From positions 5,816,181 to 5,880,180 of the forward strand of contig OX424570.1 of NCBI GenBank assembly GCA_949152475.1: a stretch of DNA of 64,000 nt, written 5' to 3'. Positions 1-9,248 of the stretch are shown here, one piece after another. The translations under genes and the position numbers were made by a program. The stretch comes from Terebella lapidaria. Its lineage: Eukaryota > Annelida > Polychaeta > Terebellida > Terebellidae. Position 1 is the stretch's first letter, and each line of letters opens with the position of its first letter. The notes beneath the pieces were generated by a model that was not told where the DNA came from, searched no databases, and worked only from the letters and a program-made list of their open reading frames with translations.

Positions 1-1265
1 GCCCGGTTGCCATAGAAGGCACACAAACAGCAATGAAATCTCTGGGCTGGGCACACATGCCGTCTCCGGTCCCTCGCACTCTCAAACATCCGGTCACACC
101 GCTTACACAGCCGGCTATAATCCAGTGGCAGCCGGCTATAATCCAGTGGCTGCGGGGTTGCCCAATCTCTGCTCCGGCCGCGATCTTGTCTATCAAGGAA
201 CGCCGAGTAGGCCATTCCGGAAGGCCGGGAAACTGAAATTGTCGATCTACTGCACTGCTTTTACTGCACCGCTTCTGCACCGCTTCTCCGGACTGGTGGT
301 CTTCCGGGAAACACTTAGTCGTTTTTCACTGCAAAATCTGTTGCTACCGGAAAATGCTGGACTTGATTCGATTCCGCCAAACTTTGTCTGCGATGTGCAC
401 AGCTCGAGGTCTGCTCTCCAACTGCTGTCAGAGCCCGATTTCAAGGCCCTTTTATACCCTTTCTGCTCACGTGATTTGAAAAGCTCCACGCTGATTGGCT
501 GCCTCAGGAGTGACGTCACAATTATGCAAAAACTCAACCGTTAACCGAGAGGTGTCCGTCTCCGGCTCAACCGGCTTCTCCGGGTTTTTCCGGCTCCCTT
601 CAACTGCTTCTCCGAGCGAAGTATCTGCAATTTTGAAGTATCTCTGCCATCAGGAGGGTTGAAAAGAGTCTCAGCCAGTTGAATCTGCCTCTCAGACGAA
701 CATCTAGACTGCAAGTTGGGCGTTTCCCCATCTGTACTGCTTCGTCAACTGCATATCTGCTCACTGGTATTACTGCTTGTCGACACTGGAAACTGCATAC
801 ATTCTTGTCCAGAAGGAGGGCCCTTCCTATCTGGAATGATGTTTCACCGCTTCTGTCGATCTGCAGCCGGTTTGCTGTCTCTGCTAAGTGGAAACTCCGG
901 TTGGATGTCTACAGCCGGAAAACTTTTCCGTCTTAATTCTCTGAATACGGAAGACGTGTAGCTGCTTCTCTGGAGATACTAGACCGCTAACCCAGGTTCT
1001 TCTGGACCCCTGGCCGCTACCCTGGACTGGTTGACTATGCGCTCAAACCAGTCAGAACCTCAAGGATGTCTCTATCCGGTCTCTGCACCGCTTTCCGCTC
1101 TGCTTCTTTTCTCCGCCCTGTTTCCGGAACCAGCACTTGCTCGCTGCTTCGACTTCTTGCGGTCGCTCTCTGCCGGAACTCAACGTTTTACCAGGGTCTC
1201 AGCTATCTCCTTCTCCTGCTCTACAGCTCACTCCGTCTTCTAATATTTCTGCGTCCTCTGCGGCT
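1..1265 (-). other. 3' region of element A with a divergent LTR-like promoter block
   Basis: This stretch lies downstream of pol stop on the minus strand. It has no credible coding region. It holds a promoter-like cluster (450-518) with the same order of sites as the right LTR, and short stretches around 290-460 align loosely with about 7780-8010 (for example the shared TTCCGGGAAAC and TGCACAG words), yet overall the two regions are far from identical. It may be a strongly diverged LTR, the LTR of a related element, or a recombinant end. A 21-bp unit is tandemly doubled at about 112-153. Confidence 0.4.
450..518 (-). promoter_or_regulatory. LTR-like promoter cluster (CRE, CCAAT, E-box, TATA)
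   Basis: On the minus strand, in 5' to 3' order, are a CRE-like TGACGTCA (511-518), a CCAAT box (493-497), an E-box CACGTG (468-473) and TATAAAA (450-456). This order and compact spacing fits an RNA polymerase II core promoter firing leftwards. The right LTR has CRE, E-box and TATA in the same order. Promoter function is inferred from motifs only. Confidence 0.45.
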
Positions 1266-4200
1266 TTACTCCGAGTCCGTATCCGACTCAGAGACCGTCG
1301 GTTCCGTCTCCGGAACACTACTCTGCTTCGGCGGCTCCGTCTGCCTCCAGGAATCCGTCATTCTCCGCTTCATCCATCTCGGATGCTTGACGCCATTATA
1401 CGGTTTCAGCAAATCGAAGTGAACCACCTTCTGTCGAGTTTCACTCTCTGCAATCTCGTAGGTCACGTCGGTAAATCTGCTCAGCACTAGCTTTGGACCG
1501 CTCCACTTCCTCTGCAACTTGGGAGCTTTGCCCTTCTTCCGTGTTTTGACCGCCATCCACACTCGGTCTCCTGGCTGGAACTGATTGTTGACCTTCCTCC
1601 GGTCGTACAGCTTCTTCTGCCGTTCCATTTCTCTGCCAGATTTCGCTCGAACCGCCTTGTATACCGCCTCTAGTCGCTCCCGGAGCTGACTGCCATACTC
1701 TGTTACTTCTGCCGTTGATTCTCCCGGCGGTCTGCCAATCAGTAACTCTACCGGAGTGTTGACTTCTCTGCCCAGCATCAGCAAGTTGGGACTCTGCCCG
1801 GTTGTCTCCTGCGGGGTACTCCGGTAAGCTGCCATCGCCAACGGAACTAGCTGATCCCAGTTGGTCTGCCGCTCGCTTACGTACAGGCTCAAGATCTGCT
1901 GCAGCGTCCGGTTGAATCGCTCGATGAAACCGTCCGACTGAGGTCGGAAAGCGGTCGTCCGTGTCTTGTGAATCCCCAGGATTCTGCAAACATTTCTCAG
2001 CAAGTCGGACTCGAAATTTCTGCCTTGGTCGGTGTGTATCTCCATCGGGATACCGTACCGCGCTGCAAACTGGTTGACGAATATGTCCGCAACCGTCACC
2101 GCTTCCTGATTCGGCATCGGGTAAGCCTCTACCCACTTGGTGAAGTAATCGCCGATTACTAAGATGTACCGGTTCCCCCGGGTGGATTTAGGTAACGGAC
2201 CCATCACGTCCATTGCCACCCTCTCCATGGGCGCTCCAACCCGGTATTTCTGCATCGGAGATCGTTTCAAGTTCTGCATACTTCTTGACGCACATTCGTC
2301 ACAGCTCAGCACCCACTGCTTTATGTCCCGCATCATAGCCGGCCAGAAATACCGCCTCCGAATGCTAGCCGCCATCCTTCTGCTTCCGAGGTGTCCTCCC
2401 GTCCGGCTCTGGTGGGCCAGACGGAAAATCTCCTGTCTCAGCTCCTTCGGGGTTATTAACTGCATTCGGCTGGTTCCTTCTGCCGTTCTCCATTTCCGGT
2501 AGACTACTCCGTCGACTTTCAGCAAGGTCTTCCGCATCCCGTACAGCACTTTCTCCTCGCTGCTCATGCTGGAAAAGTCTGCACTGCCAGCTGTACCGCT
2601 CCCGTCGATCAGCGACGTCACCAGTGAGTACCAAGGTTCTGCTTGCTGCATTCTCCGCAAATCATCTGGTCGATATTTCTGCCCCAGCACAGTATCCTGG
2701 TCCGCATTTTCCGCCAGCCTAATCTGCTCTGCAACCGCATCCGCTTTTCCTGGAACTGCCTTCTCCGTCACCGCAACCGCAACCGGCTTCCGGGACACTG
2801 CTTTCTCCGTCACCGCAACCGCAACCGGCTTCCGGGACGCTGCTTTCTCCGTCACCGCAACCGCAACCGGCTTCCGGGACGCTGCTTTCTCCGCTACTGC
2901 AACCGCCTTCCTTGGGACTGCTTCCTCTGTCACCGCAACCGCAACCGGCTTCCGGGACGCTGCTTTCTCCGCTACTGCAACCGCCTTCCTTGGGACTGCT
3001 TCCTTTGTCACCGCAACCGCAACCGGCTTCCGGGACACTGCTTTCTCCGTCACCGCAACCGCAACCGGCTTCCGGGACGCTGCTTTCTCCGTCACCGCAA
3101 CCGCAACCGGCTTCCGGGACGCTGCTTTCTCCGCTACTGCAACCGCCTTCCTTGGGACTGCTTCCTCTGTCACCGCAACCGCAACCGGCTTCCGGGACGC
3201 TGCTTTCTCCGCTACTGCAACCGCCTTCCTTGGGACTGCTTCCTCTGTCACCGCAACCGCAACCGGCTTCCGGGACGCTGCTTTCTCCGCTACTGCAACC
3301 GCCTTCCTTGGGACTGCTTCCTCCGTCAGTTCTGCTTCTCCGCCCGATCTCCTTGACCGCTTCCGGCGTCCCCCCTTCTTTGGCTTGGGCTGAGGAGTTT
3401 CTTCACTTCGTGTCTGCCGGATTCTTTCTCCGTAGTTCCAGGCATCTATCTTGGCTTGTTTCCAGTCGATTTTTCCGCATTGGCTGCATGGGGATCTGGA
3501 CAAGGCGTCCGCATTATTATGGATTCGCCCCGGACGATGTTCGATGTCGAAATGAAACTCACTCAGGAGCTCAATCCACCGGGCTACCTGCCCCTGGGGC
3601 TCCTTGAAATTCATAAGCCAGGTCAGACTGCCATGATCCGTGCGAAGAAGGAAGTGTCGTCCCAGCAAGTACTGCTTATTCTTCTGTACCGCAAACACAA
3701 CCGCCAGGAGCTCCTTCCGGGTGACACAGTATCTCCGTTCTTCTTTGGTTAGGCTGCGGCTCAAGTAGGTTATCACCCGCTCCTGGTTGCCCTGCTTCTG
3801 TGACAGTACTGCTCCCAGCCCGGTGTCACTGGCGTCCGTGTCCAGGATATATCGGCCTTGCTCCCTTGGGTACCCGAGTATCGGTGCCGATACTAGGCGG
3901 TTCTTCAGCTCTGCAAATGCCTGTTCTTGCTCCGTCTGCCACCGGAACGGCACCCCTTTTTCCGTCAAGTGATTCAGCGGCGCTGCAATCTCGGAGAACT
4001 TCGGCACGAACTTCCGGTAATAGGAGCAAAGTCCCAGAAAACTGCGCAGCTCCGTCAGGTTGGTGGGTGTCCGCCACTTCCGTACTGCCTCCGTTTTTGC
4101 CGGGTCGGTGCGGATACCGTCTCTGCCGACTATGTGACCTAGGAAAGACACCTCCGGCTGGAAGAACTTGCATTTTGACGGTTTGACTTTTAGGTCTGCC

Positions 4201-5663
4201 TCTCTCAGCTTGCTGAACACCTCCTGAAGATCACGGATGTGATCCTCCAGGGTCTTGCTGTAGACTATGATGTCGTCCAGATATATGAGGCAGGTCTTCC
4301 AGGACAAACCGCCTAGCACCTTCTCCATCAACCGCTCGAACGTACCCGGAGCATTGCACAAGCCGAAACTCATCACTTTGAACTGGTAAAGGCCGCCAGG
4401 AACACAGAAAGCCGACTTTTTCCGGGCGTCTTCATCCATCCCGACCTGCCAGTAGCCACTGGTCAGGTCGAGAGTGGAGAACCATTTAGCGTCTGCACAG
4501 GCTGCTATGGTGTCGTCTATTCTCGGCAACGGATAAGCATCTTTCTCCGTGACTGCATTTAACCGCCGGTAATCGACGCAGAACCGGGTGGTCCCATCCT
4601 TTTTCTTCACGAGGACAATCGGTGAAGCCCACGGACTGCTACTTTCTTCAATGACGTTCTTGTCTTTCATCTCCTGAATCAGACTGCTCACCAGCTCTCT
4701 CTTGTCTGGCGGAATTCGTCTGGTTGGCTGCTTAATCGGCCGGTGACTGCCCGTGTTTATCTGATGTTGTACCTCGTTGGTCTGCCCCAGTTCTCCGGCA
4801 TCATTACTGAAGGTCGGCTTATTCCGAAATAGGAGGTCGGTTACTCTCTCGCGGAAATGACTCGGCACTGCATCCTGGGTCTGCCCTGCTAACTGCCGCA
4901 GCTTCTCGTACCCGCTCCAATTCCGCCCGGCCTCCGACTCCGTGGAAATCTGCACCTTCCGGCTCCGCTCCGCCAACGGCACAACACTGCAACCGGCAGC
5001 TAAGGTGGTCATCGTCGCCAACTGCGCTCCTTTCTTGATGATTACCGGCTCTGCCATCACGTTGATCACTCGAACCGGGACTGTTCCTTGCTTTATCCGG
5101 GATAAAGTTCTCCCGATCAGCCAAGGTCTTTTCTCCGTAGGCTCCTGCGGCATTTCTAGTACTCCTTCTGCTTCACGGACACTCTCTGCTTGTCCTATAA
5201 TCAGCTGTTCCGTTTCCGGCGGAATTTGGTAATCTGCTACAGCGTTGATCGGAAACGGCTCCCTGGTCTGCTCGAACATGGTGAGGAACACCTCCTGGCT
5301 GCCCATCTGCATGGTCATCCGGTCGAAGTTTATGCCGGATACTCGGGAACGGATGAAATCCATCCCCAGTATTCCTTCGTCTTCACAGTCTGCAATCTCG
5401 AACGTCACGGTCTCAGCTACTCCTGCGATGTTGAGTGGAAGTTCTTTCCGGCCATGTGTCCGTATGTTACTTCCGTCAACCATTGAAAGACGAATCGGCG
5501 ACCGCTTCAGCTTCATTCCGGGTTTCCGGATCCGTTCCCAGGTTTGTAGGTTGAGCATTGTGACAGTGCTGCCGGTGTCGATTATCAGCGTTACTGGCTC
5601 TCCGCTTACTCTGGCTGTCACACACATGCCCACCTCGCCCCTGGGACCGGGTCCGTGAACCAC
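1266..5663 (-). CDS. pol: Ty3/gypsy Pol polyprotein of element A (PR-RT-RH-IN)
   Basis: The 1465-residue frame carries, in order, an aspartic protease (DTG at 29-31), reverse transcriptase (about 340-520, catalytic YLDD at 461-464), RNase H (about 604-720, DTDAS at 608-612, TDH at 675-677) and integrase with an HHCC zinc region (H1084, H1091, C1121, C1124) and a D1152/D1212/E1248 triad with 35 residues between the last two acidic residues. The order and the D,D35E spacing place it in Ty3/gypsy. No chromodomain is seen; the C-terminus is acidic. The listed first codon is GTG; the frame is open upstream into gag in the -1 frame, so Pol is most likely made as a Gag-Pol fusion after frameshifting near 5729-5735. 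The oddity is a 186-residue internal repeat between RNase H and integrase (separate entry). All catalytic residues are present, so it could encode active enzymes. Confidence 0.93.
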   Translation of the reverse strand: MVHGPGPRGEVGMCVTARVSGEPVTLIIDTGSTVTMLNLQTWERIRKPGMKLKRSPIRLSMVDGSNIRTHGRKELPLNIAGVAETVTFEIADCEDEGILGMDFIRSRVSGINFDRMTMQMGSQEVFLTMFEQTREPFPINAVADYQIPPETEQLIIGQAESVREAEGVLEMPQEPTEKRPWLIGRTLSRIKQGTVPVRVINVMAEPVIIKKGAQLATMTTLAAGCSVVPLAERSRKVQISTESEAGRNWSGYEKLRQLAGQTQDAVPSHFRERVTDLLFRNKPTFSNDAGELGQTNEVQHQINTGSHRPIKQPTRRIPPDKRELVSSLIQEMKDKNVIEESSSPWASPIVLVKKKDGTTRFCVDYRRLNAVTEKDAYPLPRIDDTIAACADAKWFSTLDLTSGYWQVGMDEDARKKSAFCVPGGLYQFKVMSFGLCNAPGTFERLMEKVLGGLSWKTCLIYLDDIIVYSKTLEDHIRDLQEVFSKLREADLKVKPSKCKFFQPEVSFLGHIVGRDGIRTDPAKTEAVRKWRTPTNLTELRSFLGLCSYYRKFVPKFSEIAAPLNHLTEKGVPFRWQTEQEQAFAELKNRLVSAPILGYPREQGRYILDTDASDTGLGAVLSQKQGNQERVITYLSRSLTKEERRYCVTRKELLAVVFAVQKNKQYLLGRHFLLRTDHGSLTWLMNFKEPQGQVARWIELLSEFHFDIEHRPGRIHNNADALSRSPCSQCGKIDWKQAKIDAWNYGERIRQTRSEETPQPKPKKGGRRKRSRRSGGEAELTEEAVPRKAVAVAEKAASRKPVAVAVTEEAVPRKAVAVAEKAASRKPVAVAVTEEAVPRKAVAVAEKAASRKPVAVAVTEKAASRKPVAVAVTEKAVSRKPVAVAVTKEAVPRKAVAVAEKAASRKPVAVAVTEEAVPRKAVAVAEKAASRKPVAVAVTEKAASRKPVAVAVTEKAVSRKPVAVAVTEKAVPGKADAVAEQIRLAENADQDTVLGQKYRPDDLRRMQQAEPWYSLVTSLIDGSGTAGSADFSSMSSEEKVLYGMRKTLLKVDGVVYRKWRTAEGTSRMQLITPKELRQEIFRLAHQSRTGGHLGSRRMAASIRRRYFWPAMMRDIKQWVLSCDECASRSMQNLKRSPMQKYRVGAPMERVAMDVMGPLPKSTRGNRYILVIGDYFTKWVEAYPMPNQEAVTVADIFVNQFAARYGIPMEIHTDQGRNFESDLLRNVCRILGIHKTRTTAFRPQSDGFIERFNRTLQQILSLYVSERQTNWDQLVPLAMAAYRSTPQETTGQSPNLLMLGREVNTPVELLIGRPPGESTAEVTEYGSQLRERLEAVYKAVRAKSGREMERQKKLYDRRKVNNQFQPGDRVWMAVKTRKKGKAPKLQRKWSGPKLVLSRFTDVTYEIAESETRQKVVHFDLLKPYNGVKHPRWMKRRMTDSWRQTEPPKQSSVPETEPTVSESDTDSE
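2769..3326 (-). repeat. In-frame tandem repeat inside pol A
   Basis: Residues 780-965 of Pol are built of 26-residue units of the type T-E-E-A-V-P-R-K-A-V-A-V-A-E-K-A-A-S-R-K-P-V-A-V-A-V read in two halves, interspersed with 14-residue versions that match the second half. The order of unit lengths is 26,26,26,14,14,26,26,14,14, so a 26-26-14-14 block appears duplicated. Every unit is a multiple of three bases, so the pol frame is kept. The repeat is rich in Ala, Val, Lys and Arg and sits between RNase H and the integrase zinc region. Confidence 0.95.
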
Positions 5664-5691
5664 CTGCCGGTTATGGGGGTGTCCTCTCTTC

Positions 5692-5735
5692 CGGGTCCCG
5701 GATTTCCCCTTTTCCGCGACCCGCTCTAGTTTTCC
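5692..5735 (-). promoter_or_regulatory. Putative -1 ribosomal frameshift site, gag-pol A
   Basis: Pol lies in the -1 frame relative to gag. Directly before the gag stop the minus strand reads G GAA AAC UAG (heptamer 5729-5735, stop 5726-5728). This resembles the canonical G GGA AAC used by element B at the same position, but the P-site triplet is imperfect. After a 5-base spacer, CGGGTC (5718-5723) can pair with GACCCG (5692-5697), giving a possible stimulatory stem. Shift function is inferred. Confidence 0.55.
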
Positions 5736-7009
5736 GGCTGCTGCTGCTGCTGTCGTGGCTGCTGCAATTGTTGCTGCTGCTGCTGCTGCGGCTGCTGCTG
5801 CTGCTGCTGTCGCGGCGACTGCTGCTGTTGTGGTTGACGCCGCTGCTGCTGCTGCTTCGGCTGCCTACAGTCTCGGGCAAAATGCCCTTTCCGGCCACAG
5901 TTGAAACATTCTAAATCCGCTCGGGAACTGCGCTGCTGCTGCTGCCGGCTAACCGCTTCCTTGACCTGAGTCATCAGATCCGCCATCTGCTGCTGAGTCT
6001 GCTCGGCTTGCTTCCGCAATTCGTTCACCTGCTGGCTCCACTCCGGCTCCGTGTTCAGCTGCCTCGTCCGGTGTCGCTCCGCTGGTCTGCTGTTGTCCGT
6101 TTTCATGATACTCTCATACTCGGTAGCGAAAGCCAGGGCCTGCGACAGCGTTTCCGGGTGGCTTTTCAATACCGACAACCGCATATCTCGGTTAGTCAGG
6201 CTGTTGCAGAAATGCATCTTCATGAGCACTTCTGTTGTTGCCGGATCTGCTTTTGGGTAAGCTAGCCGCGTCTTGCTCCGTATGTCTCTGGCCAGCTCGG
6301 ACAGCTCCTCCTCCGGCTGCAATTTCCGTGTCTGCAATTCTGCCTGGAAAACAAATGTTTTCTCCCCCGGACAAAACTGCTGTTTTAATGCCGCCACAAC
6401 CGTATCAAAGCTGCGTCTCTGCTCCGCGGACAGATCCAGTAGTATGCTGCGGGCGTTACCCCTCAAACTGACACATAAGTTCAGCGCCTTTTCCTCTGCT
6501 GTCCAACGGTAGTACCGAGCGTATTCAAGGAGGTGAGCCTCATATTCCGGCCACGGATCAGTTCCGTCGTATGTCATTAATCTGGCTACTCCTGCCCTTG
6601 GTGCTGGCTGTTGTACTGCTTCTGCCTGCTGCTGCTTTCCGGTTACTGCCAGGTGCTGCTGAAACACCTCCATTTGGGTCGCCAATAATCTGGTCAGGTT
6701 GTCGACTAAGTTCTCTCCGCCTTCCGGGTCCGCATCCGGTTCCCGATCGCCAGCCTGGTCCGGAAAGTTAACTTCCGCCTCTGCTAACTGCTCTGCAGGC
6801 TGTTCTCCTTGAGGAACCCGGAGGGGCTCGTCTGCAACTGCTTTCTGCATTTCCGGCTGCAACAGCTTCCGCTCGGCAGGACGAACCGCTTCCTTTTCCG
6901 CAACCGGCATCTGCAACGGCTCAGCTCCTACTGCTCCTACAGGCTGCTCCGTGTCCGACACGGCTGCCTTCAGCTGCTGTTCCGCCAATTTGCCCCGTCT
7001 AGTAGTCAT
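5726..7009 (-). CDS. gag: Gag polyprotein of element A
   Basis: A 427-residue protein starting at a true ATG shortly after the primer-binding site. The middle (about 145-300) has the helical retrotransposon Gag capsid look, with a Trp-rich segment at the start (PWPEYEAHLLEYARYY). One CCHC zinc knuckle, CFNCGRKGHFARDC, lies at 368-381 and would bind the element RNA. The last 46 residues are almost all Gln, Arg and Pro, coded by CAG/CAA runs. Gag would form the particle that packages the RNA. It ends in UAG, immediately downstream of the putative frameshift heptamer, with pol in the -1 frame. The N-terminus is charged and low in complexity. Confidence 0.9.
   Translation of the reverse strand: MTTRRGKLAEQQLKAAVSDTEQPVGAVGAEPLQMPVAEKEAVRPAERKLLQPEMQKAVADEPLRVPQGEQPAEQLAEAEVNFPDQAGDREPDADPEGGENLVDNLTRLLATQMEVFQQHLAVTGKQQQAEAVQQPAPRAGVARLMTYDGTDPWPEYEAHLLEYARYYRWTAEEKALNLCVSLRGNARSILLDLSAEQRRSFDTVVAALKQQFCPGEKTFVFQAELQTRKLQPEEELSELARDIRSKTRLAYPKADPATTEVLMKMHFCNSLTNRDMRLSVLKSHPETLSQALAFATEYESIMKTDNSRPAERHRTRQLNTEPEWSQQVNELRKQAEQTQQQMADLMTQVKEAVSRQQQQRSSRADLECFNCGRKGHFARDCRQPKQQQQRRQPQQQQSPRQQQQQQPQQQQQQQLQQPRQQQQQPEN
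5738..5860 (-). repeat. CAG/CTG triplet-repeat tract in gag A
   Basis: Nearly pure and interrupted CTG triplets on the plus strand encode the poly-Gln tail of Gag. Because CAG runs are open in all three frames, this tract also keeps the overlapping frames open, which lets the pol frame extend upstream into gag. Length variation between copies would be expected. Confidence 0.9.
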
Positions 7010-7020
7010 ACCGCAGATGA

Positions 7021-7037
7021 TCCCACCGCTGCCACCA
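7021..7037 (-). promoter_or_regulatory. Primer-binding site, element A
   Basis: The minus strand reads TGGTGGCAGCGGTGGGA, starting with the TGG expected opposite the CCA end of a tRNA. It lies 6 bases after the LTR end (CGTTACA) and 11 bases before the gag ATG. The tRNA species was not identified. Confidence 0.7.
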
Positions 7038-7244
7038 AAAAGTTGTAACGGGTTTGAACCCTTCTGTGACGTCTTGATGAACCGATTTTCTAGGGAGGTG
7101 GGTGAGTTGTTGTTTAACCGGAGCTGAAACGGTAAAACTCCGGGAAACTGCTACTGTTGTACGGTTGAACTCCGGCTAGAAGTCTCTAAGGTTGGTAGCG
7201 TGGTCTGGAATGGACCTCTTAACCGTTGCCCGACTGCTAATCTG

Positions 7245-7690
7245 CAACTGCACCTGTAAAGTAAGGATCCGGAGGCGTTTCCGTCTCCGGGTACTGCAAC
7301 TGCTCCGTCGGGAAACCGCTTTACTGCAACAGCTCCGTCGTTTTCCGTCTTACTGCAAACTGCGACTGCGCCTGGAATAAAGAATCCGGGAACGTTGCCG
7401 TTTCCGAATACTGCAACCGCTCTGCCAGGTTCCGCCGCACTGCAATCTGCTCCGGTTGGCTCCGCCTCACCGCAACCTGCGACTGCACCTGAAATGGAGT
7501 ATCTCGGAAGTGTTCCTACTTCCGGTTACCGCAACCGCTCCGTCAGGTACTGCCTCTGCAACTCCGTCGTCCGGTACCGCCTCTGCAACTGCTTCGTCGT
7601 TCCCGTCTCTGCAACTGCTCCGTCCGATACCGCCTCCGTAGTTGCTCCGTTGATTTCCACCTCCGTCTCCGTCTCCGACTCCTTCCTCGG
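7245..7690. repeat. Degenerate minisatellite in the U5 part of LTR A
   Basis: Words such as CTGCAACTGCTCCGTC, GGTACCGCCTCTGCAAC and TTTCCGTCT recur with short irregular spacing. The block keeps open frames on the plus strand by composition only; no coding role is suggested. A similar CCGTCTCCGG-type run is at about 8205-8258 in U3. Confidence 0.7.
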
Positions 7691-8006
7691 TGATCTGGGT
7701 TCTTAGATCACCCTAAGACGTCGTTACAACTTGGTCTTAACCGACTGTAGTCTTATCTCCCTTTACTCCGTATAACTGTCTTTTCCGGGAAACTAACTTT
7801 ATTATAACTTCCAGTTCCCTAACGAACACGGAAAAACAACTCGGTTGAAGTTTTCATGTTTATTTTCCAAGTTCACAGTCGGAAGACTTAACTGCTATCA
7901 TCTGGATGACTCTATCCGGAACAAGGGAGTACTCTGCTATGGGAGAAGGGGTCTGCACAGGTCGACGTCAGGACACCAACTCCGCCGTCCGCTGTGAAGC
8001 GGGGGC

Positions 8007-8055
8007 TTTTATAGACCTGAGACCCACGTCACGTGACCAACCTATTGTGACGTCA
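8007..8055 (-). promoter_or_regulatory. LTR A promoter (CRE, E-box, TATA)
   Basis: On the minus strand TGACGTCA (8048-8055), CACGTG (8030-8035) and TATAAAA (8007-8013) lie in a row, a compact RNA polymerase II promoter that would start transcription near 7980 and read into gag and pol. The same order is seen at 450-518. Confidence 0.6.
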
Positions 8056-8431
8056 TGGTCCGCCGAAACACTGATATTTTCCGGATTTCTAAAAACACTC
8101 TAGAACCAATCAGTGGCTGACACGTCACCTTTTAAACCGAAAATGAGGCTGATCACATGACCTTCCGGAAATAACGTCATTACGTTTTTGTACTCCATTG
8201 TTCCGGCTCCGTGTCCGGTTCCGTCTCCGGTTCCGGCTCCGTCTCCGGCTTTACCGACATCATAAATTACTAAGTTCCGAGACGGAAAACCCTTTAAACA
8301 TTAACAATACGGAACCGTATGAACCTTTAAACACATATACACCCTAATAAACGGTTATTTAACCATAATATCACAAAACACTAACATAATTACCTAGGGG
8401 AAACCTTTGGGTACGCCCCAAAACCGTTACA

Positions 8432-8680
8432 GTATTTTTATTACAGTGAAGAGCGCTATACCAAGTCCAATAAACTTAAACTTAAAGACTGCAGTCCGAA
8501 CTCAAGACCAGTCGAGTACTTCAGCCATGATTCAATTCATTGCAGACGTACTCAAGATTTTTGTAGACAGTGTTATGATTCATCTGGATATAGTAACCAA
8601 GCAGCTAAACAGTAGCTGAAGACAACCGGGCTTGATCCAGTTCAGATCAATGGAGCCGAGGGTGGGACTGAGCAGCAGCA
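8432..8680. other. Right flank of element A, no feature seen
   Basis: AT-rich sequence without a credible gene. Nothing recognised; the target duplication of element A would start at 8432 if the LTR boundary is right. Confidence 0.5.
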
Positions 8681-9248
8681 AAACTCAAGTTCGTCCATCA
8701 GTAGACACGCTTTCTGGCTGTAGTTTTGTTTTGAATAATCGGATCAACTTGAAATTGTGTGCGTATTAATTGGGCATCATGCCGTAATTTTTCATCCAAT
8801 TTCAGAGTTCTATCTCAAAAATTGAGAAAGATGGCAATCTAGCCCAATGTTAAATTTCGGTCCCAACATGGAATTTCAGAGTCTGCACAAAAAACAACAT
8901 CTTTTGTTCGATGTACAAGTTATATATTGCTTCAAAATAAACATATTTACTTAATATAGACAGACTATGCCTTCCGACTCTAAATCAACTTAATAGGTTT
9001 ATTCTGTATGGGCATAAACACGATAAAAGTCCTGAATTTGTTGAAATTCACTTGATCCCATTTCCGACTGAAATTTAACATTGGGTTAGAGTGCCAACTT
9101 TTTCAATTTTTGATATAGAATTCTGAAATTTCGTGGAAAATTACGGCGTGATACCCAATTGAAAAACACGAAATTTCAATTTGATCCGATTATCCAAAAC
9201 AAAACTACGGCCAATAAGCGTGTTTCACTGATGGATGAATTTGAGTTT
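8681..9248. mobile_element. Fold-back (long inverted repeat) element
   Basis: The left arm from 8681 (AAACTCAAGTTCGTCCATCA) matches the reverse complement of the right arm ending at 9248 over about 200 bases, with shared stretches such as GTAGTTTTGTTTT, AATCGGATCAA, GCCGTAATTTT and CCCAATGTTAAATTTC. The arms enclose about 140 bases (8890-9035). The arms are clearly diverged, so the element is old. No coding capacity and no clear target duplication; GAGCAG occurs close to both ends but not at aligned positions. Typical of MITE or fold-back elements. Confidence 0.75.

Larger units (their letters stand above)
1..8431 (-). mobile_element. Ty3/gypsy LTR retrotransposon A (left end beyond window)
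   Basis: Read on the minus strand the order is LTR, primer-binding site, gag, pol, 3' region, the normal Ty3/gypsy order with integrase last. Gag and pol are each open over their full length, so the element is recent or constrained. The 5' LTR is on the right (7044-8431). On the left, 1265 bases follow the pol stop without an obvious copy of that LTR, so the 3' LTR is either divergent or partly outside the window. No target-site duplication can be checked because the left end is missing. Confidence 0.9.
7044..8431 (-). repeat. 5' LTR of element A (1388 bp, boundaries inferred)
   Basis: Read on the minus strand the candidate LTR begins TGTAACGG (8431) and ends CCGTTACA (7044), an 8-bp terminal inverted repeat with the TG...CA ends of retroviral-type LTRs, and it ends 6 bases from the primer-binding site. 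It contains a TATA box (8007-8013), E-box and CRE at a suitable place for U3. The U5 side (7245-7690) is full of degenerate CTGCAACTGCTCCGTC-like repeats. A shorter alternative end at 7728 (CGTTACA) exists but would exclude the TATA box. Without a matching left LTR the outer boundary is tentative. Confidence 0.55.

Noticed and set aside
2566-3607. Long plus-strand frames opposite pol A (rich in Ser, Ala, Thr, Arg, Leu)
   Set aside because: They are shadows of the in-frame repeat of pol; no domain, splice or promoter support.
7044-7728. Shorter LTR for element A bounded by TGTAACG and CGTTACA
   Set aside because: It would leave out the TATA box, E-box and CRE at 8007-8055; the end at 8431 gives a longer inverted match and includes a promoter. 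Kept as an alternative only.
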